Shown in pieces: positions 35,167 through 41,955 of a stretch of DNA of 64,000 bases. Source of the stretch: Metabacillus sp. B2-18 (lineage in GTDB: Bacteria > Bacillota > Bacilli > Bacillales > Bacillaceae); contig NZ_CP088245.1 in NCBI RefSeq assembly GCF_021117275.1, positions 4,652,001 to 4,716,000 on the forward strand. The letters are read 5' to 3'. The first letter of the stretch is position 1. Each line of letters starts with the position of its first letter. A model generated the notes under the pieces. It was given only the letters and a program-made list of their open reading frames with translations, was not told the origin of the DNA and made no database searches. The translations under genes were made by a program, and so were the position numbers.

Positions 35167-35251
35167 TATAATACGAATATAGTTGGAATGATATCCAGCT
35201 CACATCAGGCCTTAAGCACTCGCCGACCAAAGTTTATGCTTAGGGTTTTTT
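35167..35251 (+). ncRNA. Possible short transcript with terminator
   Basis: TATAAT at 35167-35172 could be a -10 box; CCTTAAGCA (35210-35218) pairs with TGCTTAGGG (35237-35245) followed by TTTTTT (35246-35251), a good intrinsic terminator with no gene in front of it. Together they could bound a ~75-nt RNA. The rest of the 684-bp gap 34743-35426 holds the frameshifted gene and AT-rich DNA. No known RNA family recognised. Confidence 0.3.
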
Positions 35252-35426
35252 CGTTCCCCTCATATTTACCCCTTCCATTTCCCTACAAAATTTACTATAT
35301 CCTCCAATATTATAAGTTAATTTTCCAGAATATTATGTAATTTTATTGTAAATCTTGTAAACTTTTGATGTTATTTGTTGCAGATTGTAGCAAACTGTTA
35401 TATGGATTAAATGATTCGTGTAAGGT

Positions 35427-36233
35427 TTAACTAAACCTCATCTCACCTTCAATAAAATCATACATCCCAACCCTAGCTCTATACTCTCTCCTGGATTCTT
35501 CCACAAATTGCTGATAAAGAATTGTATAAAAATATCCTTCAAAACTCTTATGTATTTTTCCTAGCTTTTGTGCAAATAGTGTTTGTTTAAAGGCTTCAAT
35601 GACATGATCTACAAGAGACTCAATGTCTTGATGAAAATTCAGTTTATTGTATGCAACCATTACTGAATTCCATAGCTTATAAATGTCAATTGCTTTGAAG
35701 TAAGGTTTTACAACTTGTACAAATTCTTTAGGAATTGAGCCTGGTAGTTCTTCTATTTCTTCTTGAGCTGATTTCTCTTGTTTTTGTATTATATTTTTAT
35801 TCTCACAGAGTGAACTTAATTTATTCTCTGTTTTATTAGGGGTGACAGGTGCCGTGACATCATGGGGTGACATCTTCGCTTGCAATGACCTGACAGAAGC
35901 AAAGGATTGTATGATGAGAAGGTTAACACCCTGTGACCCATTCATTCGTTTTGTTGCGATTTTCTTAACAATCCCCTTTCCCTCTAATGCATTCACCGCG
36001 CGAATCACCGTCCGACGACTTACACCAACCATTTCAGCAATATAGTCATACTTTGCAAATGACACCCCAATCACCTTAACCGAATGCCTCCATATCACAC
36101 GTAGAACCTCAAGTGTTCCCTCTGATAACTCACTTTTATGCTTATATAAAAAACCTCGCACAGCCTGGTCCATCTCCTCGATCGTTTGGAACGATTGGTA
36201 CTTCCTGATTGTCTCATAATTTAACTTTTCCAC
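35427..36233 (-). CDS. Helix-turn-helix protein, replication-initiator-like
   Basis: 268 aa from GTG 36233 with AAGGAGTGAC upstream. The N-terminal ~110 residues contain a winged-helix region (YDYIAEMVGVSRRTVIRAVNALEGKGIVKKI), as in plasmid replication or MarR-like regulators; the C-terminal ~110 residues are helical (YKLWNSVMVAYNKL, YFYTILYQQFVEESRREY) and resemble the tail of Bacillus cytosolic HTH proteins often found beside DUF1659/DUF2922 genes. It is divergent from such a module, with a palindromic element between them. Regulator of that module is a reasonable inference. Confidence 0.72.
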   Translation of the reverse strand: MEKLNYETIRKYQSFQTIEEMDQAVRGFLYKHKSELSEGTLEVLRVIWRHSVKVIGVSFAKYDYIAEMVGVSRRTVIRAVNALEGKGIVKKIATKRMNGSQGVNLLIIQSFASVRSLQAKMSPHDVTAPVTPNKTENKLSSLCENKNIIQKQEKSAQEEIEELPGSIPKEFVQVVKPYFKAIDIYKLWNSVMVAYNKLNFHQDIESLVDHVIEAFKQTLFAQKLGKIHKSFEGYFYTILYQQFVEESRREYRARVGMYDFIEGEMRFS

Positions 36234-36303
36234 AGCTTGTCACTCCTTATTTAATAGAAAATAAGTCATCTTCACTGCTTATATAGGGATTTTTTGTGAT
36301 TGA

Positions 36304-36400
36304 GTAGCGTCTCATTTAAAAAAATTTTTTTAAAAAAATTAAATTCAGACGCTACCCAATGACAGTTTTTCTCTATATATAGGGCGAAAGGAGGTGATCA
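36304..36400 (+). promoter_or_regulatory. Palindrome and leader upstream of DUF1659 module A
   Basis: TGAGTAGCGTCT (36301-36312) is an inverted repeat (one mismatch) of AGACGCTACCCA (36347-36358), separated by an A/T-only spacer. CTATATATAGGG and an exceptionally complete ribosome site AAAGGAGGTGATCA (36388-36400 area) follow. AGACGCTACCCA plus TCTATATATA recur upstream of the second module at 39268-39300, so they are probably a promoter/operator pair. Confidence 0.55.
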
Positions 36401-36402
36401 GC

Positions 36403-36621
36403 ATGGCAGATCAAGTTATTTTAGATAGCAACCTAAGCTTAATTTACGACATGGGGATGGACATCAATGGCAAGCCAATCTCTAAACGAAAAAGCTACAA
36501 CAATGTAAAAACTTCTGCAACACCAGACCAATTGCTTCAAGTAGCACAAGCAATCGCTAGCTTACAAACTGAAACCTTAACACTTGTTGAGCGAAGCGAC
36601 ACACACCAGCTTACAGTTTAA
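36403..36621 (+). CDS. DUF1659 protein (copy A)
   Basis: 72 aa, function unknown. The family typically precedes DUF2922 and YvrJ in Bacillus. Start ATG 36403 is fixed by a near-perfect ribosome site. The sequence (LDSNLSLIYDMGMDINGKP... RKSYNNVK) differs from copy B at 39324 in only about two residues, so the pair arose recently or is homogenised by gene conversion. Confidence 0.88.
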   Translation: MADQVILDSNLSLIYDMGMDINGKPISKRKSYNNVKTSATPDQLLQVAQAIASLQTETLTLVERSDTHQLTV

Positions 36622-36655
36622 GTTCCGCTAGATTATTAGGAAAGGAGGTGACATC

Positions 36656-36874
36656 ATGGCCAAAACGTTAGAACTTCAATTTTTAAACACAGAAGGAAAA
36701 ACAGTTAAGATCAACATTGATTCACCTATTGAACCTGTTGATACTGTTGCTTTAAACACAGTAATGGACACAATCGTCTCTACGAACATTTTCTTCTCAA
36801 CTGGAGGGGACTTTGTTTCTAAAAAGGGAGCTAGAATTGTAGAGCGTAACGTAGAGGATGTTGTGCTTTCATAA
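36656..36874 (+). CDS. DUF2922 protein (copy A)
   Basis: 72 aa, function unknown; AAAGGAGGTGACATC precedes ATG 36656. The sequence (KTLELQFLNTEGKTVKINID...) is the DUF2922 pattern. Differs from copy B at 39576 by about two residues. Second gene of the DUF1659-DUF2922-YvrJ operon. Confidence 0.88.
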   Translation: MAKTLELQFLNTEGKTVKINIDSPIEPVDTVALNTVMDTIVSTNIFFSTGGDFVSKKGARIVERNVEDVVLS

Positions 36875-36951
36875 TAAGGTTTTGGGCTGACAATGGTTTT
36901 TTGTCAGCCTACCTTTATATAAAAAAAGAACCAGAAAGTGAGGTGCAAAAC

Positions 36952-37095
36952 ATGGAGCAATGGATATCATTCATCAGCGAGGTCGGCTTTCCTATTATTG
37001 TTACGCTGTATTTACTAAATAGGATTGAGAGCAAGCTTGATGCATTGAATCAGTCAATCCAGATGCTGCCTTCGCAGTTGGGGAAGGTTAATTAA
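36952..37095 (+). CDS. yvrJ: YvrJ family small membrane protein
   Basis: 47 aa from ATG 36952, preceded by AGTGAGGTG. One membrane segment (FISEVGFPIIVTLYLLNRIE) then a short helical tail (LDALNQSIQMLP), the YvrJ pattern. Third gene of module A; module B lacks it. Function unknown. Confidence 0.87.
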   Translation: MEQWISFISEVGFPIIVTLYLLNRIESKLDALNQSIQMLPSQLGKVN

Positions 37096-37107
37096 ATAAG
37101 ACTATTT

Positions 37108-37140
37108 AAGGAGTGACGCATGAGCTCACTCTTTTTCTTT
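37108..37140 (+). terminator. Terminator of DUF1659 module A
   Basis: GAGTGA (37111-37116) pairs with TCACTC (37126-37131), then TTTTTC. Confidence 0.65.
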
Positions 37141-37659
37141 TTATTCAAAAGGAACTTTCGTTTCATAACCACTTTCAGCAATCACTACATTCTCTATTTT
37201 TTCAGAAGTTTCTTTATCTACTTGAATGACAAATGTTCTAGGTGTTGCATCAGATGTGCAATTCCCCTCTGGTTCAGACAATGGCAGTGTCATTGTTTTG
37301 TTGTCAGAGCTTACTTCAATATTTTCTATCTTGTGAGGACAACTACCCGATTCGTGAACCCCAATGAAAAAAACATCTTTTTCTTTAAAGTTAATACTCG
37401 GTAGTTTTTTCTCAAACCCATACAACTCCCATGTTTGTTCAAATTCTGATGAATTAACAGATTTCTTCACCATGTATTCAAACATTGGTCCTGTTTCTCT
37501 CACAAAGGCAATTTCGTGAAAATTTTCTGGCAATGTCTTTTCACTTGCTACCACATCTTTGTCATTTGGCTTACTTTCGGTAGTAGGCTCATTGCTACAG
37601 CCGAATAATAATAACGGTATAAATACAGCCAGTGCGAGTAATGATTTGTGAATTTTCAT
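37141..37659 (-). CDS. Predicted lipoprotein
   Basis: 172 aa with a lipoprotein signal peptide (LLALAVFIPLLLFGC, lipobox LFGC, Cys about residue 21). The mature part has a low-complexity linker then a beta-rich domain (KDVFFIGVHESGSCPHKIENI; paired cysteines), reminiscent of PrcB-type or bacterial protease-complex-inhibitor-like domains, but this is weak. Probably anchored outside the membrane. Monocistronic. Confidence 0.75.
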   Translation of the reverse strand: MKIHKSLLALAVFIPLLLFGCSNEPTTESKPNDKDVVASEKTLPENFHEIAFVRETGPMFEYMVKKSVNSSEFEQTWELYGFEKKLPSINFKEKDVFFIGVHESGSCPHKIENIEVSSDNKTMTLPLSEPEGNCTSDATPRTFVIQVDKETSEKIENVVIAESGYETKVPFE

Positions 37660-37762
37660 TTCATCCTTCTCCCCTTTCTCTATTCGATTAGACGACTATT
37701 TTATGTGAAAGTTTCATATTACAGGTGAATGCATTAGTGCTTTTTAGAAAATTAACCCTCTC

Positions 37763-38872
37763 CTATTTCCGCTTTCTCTTTTTAGTTAAACTCGCTCGAA
37801 CACACGCATACTCTATTAACCTCTCAATAAAATCAGAGCCATCACCACTCGTAATGGCTCGATTGCCTGGAATTGAACCTAAATAAACTTGTCCATCAAC
37901 AATCAAATCAGGCGCGTGTTTTTCCACACGAGCAATTACCTCACTGTTTTTAAACCCATTTCTTCTTCCGTTATGGAAAACATGATCAACATTAAGCTGC
38001 AAAACATTTGATGAATCACCAGATCTATCTCTTGCAACAGCTAGATACGTATTTCCTGCGCGATTACCATAGACAGGATCATTCTCGAAAGCCGGTGTTC
38101 CAAAGACGGCAATTCTATAGATTTCATGTTTCCCCTTTAAATTTTTCACGATAAAACTACGATAGTACCCGGGAAAAGCACCTCCACTTGCATTACCGAA
38201 TGAAAAATATCCGTAGGACAAGTCTTCTTCTATTTGTGACTGATATTTCCCACTAATCATAATATCTCCACATAAAATATAATTTTGCAACTCCGAGAGA
38301 AATGGGTGCATATCAGCTTGCGTCCCCTCACCAATATACCCAGCATCAAGTAAAAATTGAACATATCGATTATATGTGGTCAAGTCATATGTTAACCGCC
38401 GCAAAGGACGAAATGAGGTATATTCCACTTTTCCTTTGATTAGCTCTGAATATGTATAAAGTTCCTTCGTTAGAGGTATAGTTTTCTTACCTTGAACTTC
38501 ATATAGTTCTATATTTTGACCGTTTGCAATGCCAATATATTTGGCTTGAAGGACCTTATTATAGGCTTTTACCTGTTCCAGTGTATGATCTGTTAATTCT
38601 ATATGCTTAGCTTTTAACTCTAATACTAGTAAGGCATGCTCTTTACCTTCCCTATCTTTATGCCAAACCACAATATCCGCTCGTTGCTTCGATGTGTGAT
38701 CTATTTGTTTGAGGGCAAATTCAGTACTTATCGAATCTCTAGGTATCTTCATTTCTTCGATTAAAACCTGTAGTAACTGCTGTCTAACCTCTTCTTCAGG
38801 GGTATACTGCAGGAAAATTTGTCTACAAGGATCATATAACAGCTTCTGTCGTCCACTTTTATAGGTCTTCAT
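37763..38872 (-). CDS. Type I restriction HsdR_N-like nuclease-domain protein
   Basis: 369 aa. The N-terminal ~150 residues follow the HsdR_N (PD-(D/E)XK) pattern: QRADIVVW with D66, then LLVLELKAKH with E85 and K87, then VKAYNKVLQAKYIGIANGQNIELYEV. The C-terminal ~200 residues are unfamiliar (GYFSFGNASGGAFPGYYRS, VLQLNVDHVFHNG). There are no helicase or methylase genes nearby, so it is not a full type I system. A 4-bp overlap with the upstream small gene suggests a two-gene unit. Nuclease activity and a defence role are inference. Confidence 0.75.
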   Translation of the reverse strand: MKTYKSGRQKLLYDPCRQIFLQYTPEEEVRQQLLQVLIEEMKIPRDSISTEFALKQIDHTSKQRADIVVWHKDREGKEHALLVLELKAKHIELTDHTLEQVKAYNKVLQAKYIGIANGQNIELYEVQGKKTIPLTKELYTYSELIKGKVEYTSFRPLRRLTYDLTTYNRYVQFLLDAGYIGEGTQADMHPFLSELQNYILCGDIMISGKYQSQIEEDLSYGYFSFGNASGGAFPGYYRSFIVKNLKGKHEIYRIAVFGTPAFENDPVYGNRAGNTYLAVARDRSGDSSNVLQLNVDHVFHNGRRNGFKNSEVIARVEKHAPDLIVDGQVYLGSIPGNRAITSGDGSDFIERLIEYACVRASLTKKRKRK

Positions 38873-39213
38873 CTCGCTTCTTCCCTTTTGTACAACTTCA
38901 CAGGAAGGCGATCAACCATCCCCACATCAATAAATTCTATATATCCTTTTGAGAGAAATAAGATCTCGGTTGTAATCGTCGTGTGTGTTTGTCTTGAAAT
39001 ATCGTAAAGTATGACTCTATTATCAAATTCTGCTGAATGCAGCACTAGAAAGGTTGTGAACATTTCTTCCTCTGATTGGTCATGACTTTCGTTTATTACT
39101 GCGAAAATATCATATGGATTTGATAAGAGTAATTGCTTTATTTGTGATTGAGATAAGCTTGTGTTTATTAGATGAAAATCTTGACCTCGTTGCGTAATGA
39201 CTGAAGGGAACAT
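38869..39213 (-). CDS. Hypothetical protein paired with HsdR_N-like gene
   Basis: 114 aa, family not recognised, soluble, with helical and beta segments (SQSQIKQLLLSNPYDIFAVI, FLVLHSAEFDNRVILYDI). Its stop overlaps the start of the HsdR_N-like gene (ATGA), so both are made together. It could be a partner or antitoxin-like subunit, but there is no direct evidence. Confidence 0.6.
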   Translation of the reverse strand: MFPSVITQRGQDFHLINTSLSQSQIKQLLLSNPYDIFAVINESHDQSEEEMFTTFLVLHSAEFDNRVILYDISRQTHTTITTEILFLSKGYIEFIDVGMVDRLPVKLYKREEAR

Positions 39214-39267
39214 GAACTAGTACTCCTTTTTATGGAAATTTACTTTATTATAAAAAAATTTCAAATC

Positions 39268-39320
39268 AGACGCTACCCAAGTCTCCTTTTTCTATATATA
39301 AGGGGTGAAAGGAGGTGATC
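39268..39320 (+). promoter_or_regulatory. Conserved leader upstream of DUF1659 module B
   Basis: AGACGCTACCCA (39268-39279), CTCCTTTTTCTATATATA and AAAGGAGGTGATCA are conserved with the leader of module A; the left arm of the palindrome is missing here. Conservation over the leader but not further upstream marks the duplication boundary. Confidence 0.55.
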
Positions 39321-39323
39321 AGC

Positions 39324-39542
39324 ATGGCAGATCAAGTTATCTTAGATTCTAACCTAAGCCTAATTTACGACATGGGGATGGACATCAACGGCAAGCCAAT
39401 CACTAAACGTAAAAGCTACAACAATGTAAAAACAGCTGCAACACCGGACCAATTGCTTCAAGTAGCACAGGCAATCGCTAGCTTACAAACTGAAACATTA
39501 ACACTTGTAGAGCGTAGCGACACACATCAGCTTACAGTTTAA
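39324..39542 (+). CDS. DUF1659 protein (copy B)
   Basis: 72 aa, about 97% identical to copy A at 36403 (Ser/Thr change in PITKRK and Ser/Ala change in TAATP). Same perfect ribosome site. Function unknown. It lies directly upstream of DUF2922 copy B. Confidence 0.88.
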   Translation: MADQVILDSNLSLIYDMGMDINGKPITKRKSYNNVKTAATPDQLLQVAQAIASLQTETLTLVERSDTHQLTV

Positions 39543-39575
39543 TTTCACTAGACTATTAGGAAGGGAGGTGACATC

Positions 39576-39794
39576 ATGGCGAAAACTTTAGAACTTCAAT
39601 TTTTAAACACAGAAGGAAAAACAGTTAAGATCAACATCGATTCACCAATTGAACCTGTTGATACTGCTGCCTTGAATACAGTAATGGACACAATCGTCTC
39701 TACGAACATTTTCTTCTCAACTGGAGGGGACTTTGTTTCTAAGAAGGGAGCTAGGATTGTGGAGCGTAACGTTGCTGACGTTGTGCTTTCATAA
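39576..39794 (+). CDS. DUF2922 protein (copy B)
   Basis: 72 aa, about two residues different from copy A (VDTAAL for VDTVAL; NVADVVLS for NVEDVVLS). GGGAGGTGACATC precedes the ATG. No yvrJ gene follows; instead the module runs into REP-like elements and an IS110 insertion, so the third gene was never copied or has been lost. Confidence 0.88.
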   Translation: MAKTLELQFLNTEGKTVKINIDSPIEPVDTAALNTVMDTIVSTNIFFSTGGDFVSKKGARIVERNVADVVLS

Positions 39795-39845
39795 TGGAAT
39801 GGGGGTTGGGGCTGACAGGGGGGTTTCTGTCAGCCTCTTCTTCAT

Positions 39846-39878
39846 TTCGACAAAATTCGGGTGGTGCCAGGCACCACT
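39846..39878 (+). repeat. REP-like element, hairpin subclass
   Basis: TTCGACAAAATTCGGGTGGTG then CCAGGCACCAC. GTGGTGCC and GGCACCAC form a perfect 8-bp stem around one base, unlike the majority GGGAAGTGACAGG type. Confidence 0.85.
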
Positions 39879-39943
39879 AAAACCCCCTTCCCGCACCACC
39901 CTCATACTGTGCTCCCCTTCTTGCGTGTACTATTCGAGGTTCA

Positions 39944-39968
39944 TTCGACAAAAACCGGGAAGTGACAG
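39944..39968 (+). repeat. REP-like element, 5' half split by IS110
   Basis: TTCGACAAAAACCGGGAAGTG plus ACAG ends abruptly at the IS110 boundary. The missing 3' half (GCACCATC) resumes at 41807; CAG is present at both junctions. Confidence 0.88.
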
Positions 39969-40104
39969 CGTACTATGTCAATAAGAATTTTAAAGTTTTT
40001 GAACAACTTAAATACACTAAACGTATTTTTGTAAAAAAAATACAGTAAACAACTGACAGAAAACACTATATAGGAATCTCACTCTTTTAAGATCTGAATA
40101 ATAA

Positions 40105-40265
40105 CCTTACTTCGCTTCAATTCTGTAGGGATGCAACCTGGTTAGTACAAGTCATAGTTAACGTACAATTCGCATTTACAGGACGAAGTAAATCATGCTG
40201 TCACTCGAGGTCTTGTTGCCTCCGGCACCAAAGTCGATTTTACTTCGATCCTAGAAGAGGAGACT
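40105..40265 (-). ncRNA. Candidate bridge RNA of the IS110 element
   Basis: In the 3' non-coding end, read on the minus strand. Target loop: 9-bp stem CGAAGUAAA (40247-40239) with UUUACUUCG (40192-40184); inside, UGGUGCC (40230-40224), an apical GAGG/CCUC stem (40222-40219 with 40210-40207) and AGUGACAG (40205-40198). These match opposite strands of the two halves of the target TGGTGCC-TGTCACT. Donor loop: stems CUGUA/UACAG (40181-40177 with 40127-40123) and AUGC/GCAU enclose GUACG (40166-40162) and ACCAG (40142-40138), matching the element's own ends TAGTACG-CTG and CTG-GTG. Order is left then right guide in each loop, as in IS621. Exact ends are not determined. Confidence 0.8.
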
Positions 40266-40279
40266 CCATTTTTTATAAT

Positions 40280-41680
40280 TTAAGCTGCTAATACTATTCT
40301 TAAAAATTCTTCCGTTTTTGTGTAGTTGAGCTTCTTCTTAATTTCAGATAAATAACTATATTGTGGTTGTTTTGATTGATAAGGCTTTTTGTGTTGTAAC
40401 ATAGAAAAGGCTATTCTTATAAATTTATTTCCTAAAGCTATATAGGCTTTTCTTGCATGTTTTCCTCGTTCCCTCAATCTATCAAAGAAAGGTCGTAAGT
40501 CTTTATTGTGTTGTGCCAACGATTTACCTACGGTATACACGATGAATCGTAAGTGCTTGTTTCCCTGCTTAGAGATCTTGCCGTAGAAGCCTTGTGTTCC
40601 TCCAGACTGAATAATAATTGGATTTGTACCAGCTTTTTTTATAAGTTGGCCGGCATTCTCGTAATGAGAAACTTCACCTAATTCGCTAAAGAACTCTGCC
40701 GCAGTAATTACTCCTATTCCTGGAACTGTTAATAGAAGTCTACCTTCTGTTTGGAGTAATACCCGTTCTATTTCTTTCTCGAGAATGATGATTGTTTCGT
40801 TTAGTTGCCTTAAATCCTTAAGTGCTAGATGAAGTAAAAGTAATTCTGCAGACAGATCTTCCTTTGGTTTAACAATTGAATTCTCGGCTACGGAAAGTAG
40901 GGTATTCATGGTATCTTCTCTCATTCTTAATTTTTGTAATCGCGAGATTTCCCTAATGCCTGTAAGTCCAAGAGATAAAACATCTGAAGGATGGGGGTAA
41001 TGCTCCATGAAAATCAACGAGGACTTTCCCCAGAAATCACTAAAAATAAGTTTTTTCCTTGGTATATTACCTTTTACTTCAATATATCCTTGAAACTCTC
41101 TCCAGATATGATCCATCAAAGTCCGTATTTTCACACGAGTTTTTGAGCGCTTTTGAACCTCAGTTCTTCTTGCACGAGTAAGTGTCATTAATTTACGAAA
41201 ATTACCTTCTGGTAATTTGTTTTCCATACCTTTATTTTGCATTAAGGCATGAGCGATAGCGTAAAGGTCGAGGTCATCTGTTTTACTCCAATTTAGAGCG
41301 CTAGCTCTTTCCTCATGAGTTGTCGCTGCATTTATTAAAGTCACATGATATCCAAACTTACTTAATTCTTTTACAATGTCCTCATAATAATGACCAGTAA
41401 CTTCCACTCCAATCAACAGTTTTTCTGCCTGGAGTTCTTTTTCTGCCTTTTTAATCCTCGAGCATATATCCTTTATTCCTACCTCGTTTATCCCAAAGAA
41501 AAATGGTTTTTCTATAACATCACCAAAGTAATTACAGATAAGAGCCTTTTGAAAATACTTTGCCGCATCGATCGCTACAATTAAAACTTTTTCTAAATTT
41601 AGTCCTCTAAGTTGTGAACTGAATTGACTACCTTTTCTTCCTTGTATATTATTAATATAGTTTTTGTTTTTTAACCCCAT
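40280..41680 (-). CDS. IS110-family DEDD transposase
   Basis: 466 aa, longer than the usual 330-430. N-terminal RuvC-like DEDD domain: VAIDAAKYFQKALI (first Asp), IGVEVTGHYYEDI (Glu), and WSKTDDLDLYAIAHA (Asp pair). C-terminal transposase domain with LLTVPGIGVITAAEFFSELG and SGGTQGFYGKISKQGNKHLR, where the Ser of KISKQGN is the probable second nucleophile. The enzyme would act as recombinase guided by the bridge RNA encoded at 40105-40265. No stop or frameshift: the element looks intact. Confidence 0.93.
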   Translation of the reverse strand: MGLKNKNYINNIQGRKGSQFSSQLRGLNLEKVLIVAIDAAKYFQKALICNYFGDVIEKPFFFGINEVGIKDICSRIKKAEKELQAEKLLIGVEVTGHYYEDIVKELSKFGYHVTLINAATTHEERASALNWSKTDDLDLYAIAHALMQNKGMENKLPEGNFRKLMTLTRARRTEVQKRSKTRVKIRTLMDHIWREFQGYIEVKGNIPRKKLIFSDFWGKSSLIFMEHYPHPSDVLSLGLTGIREISRLQKLRMREDTMNTLLSVAENSIVKPKEDLSAELLLLHLALKDLRQLNETIIILEKEIERVLLQTEGRLLLTVPGIGVITAAEFFSELGEVSHYENAGQLIKKAGTNPIIIQSGGTQGFYGKISKQGNKHLRFIVYTVGKSLAQHNKDLRPFFDRLRERGKHARKAYIALGNKFIRIAFSMLQHKKPYQSKQPQYSYLSEIKKKLNYTKTEEFLRIVLAA

Positions 41681-41803
41681 GTGTTTCTCCTCCGTGTTGG
41701 TTGATAGAATGAGGTTCCCTGTCAGGTACTTTAATCTTACAACATGGAGAACACTGGGGTCTTTTTTTATTTAAAGACTATTCGACATTATTATCTAATA
41801 CAC

Positions 41804-41815
41804 CAGGCACCATCT
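41804..41815 (+). repeat. REP-like element, 3' half after IS110
   Basis: CAGGCACCATCT continues the repeat cut at 39968. Removal of the intervening element gives GGGAAGTGACAGGCACCATC, a full-length copy. Confidence 0.85.
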
Positions 41816-41955
41816 TGGAACTTCCCCTCCGTTTCTGTATAATACTTCTATATTAATTCTGTTTAAGGGACAACTTTAAGTCATAACTCTCGAACAAGCA
41901 TCATACATCTTTTCAAGGTAGTTTTTCTAACTTTCAATGAACACAGGAGGTTACT

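Larger units (their letters stand above)
39969..41803 (-). mobile_element. IS110-family element inserted in a REP-like repeat
   Basis: About 1835 bp. Boundaries follow from the split repeat: GTGACAG on the left (to 39968) and CAGGCACC on the right (from 41804) restore an intact repeat when the element is removed, with CAG shared at both ends and no longer target duplication, as expected for IS110 chemistry. It encodes one DEDD transposase on the minus strand, a ~120-nt 5' end and a ~310-nt 3' non-coding end. The long 3' end, holding a structured RNA, is the IS1111-type arrangement. In transposase orientation the shared core is CTG, and CT is the core known for IS621. Confidence 0.88.

Noticed and set aside
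35836..35856. GGGGTGACAGGTGCCGTGAC resembling the REP core
   Set aside because: It lies within the coding sequence of the HTH gene, lacks the TTCGACAAA part, and has GGTGCC in place of GGCACC.
36301..36358. Inverted repeat as a terminator of the HTH gene's antisense side
   Set aside because: It lies between two divergent starts, its arms are 34 bp apart across an A/T-only spacer, and one arm is conserved upstream of the second module, so a regulatory role fits better.
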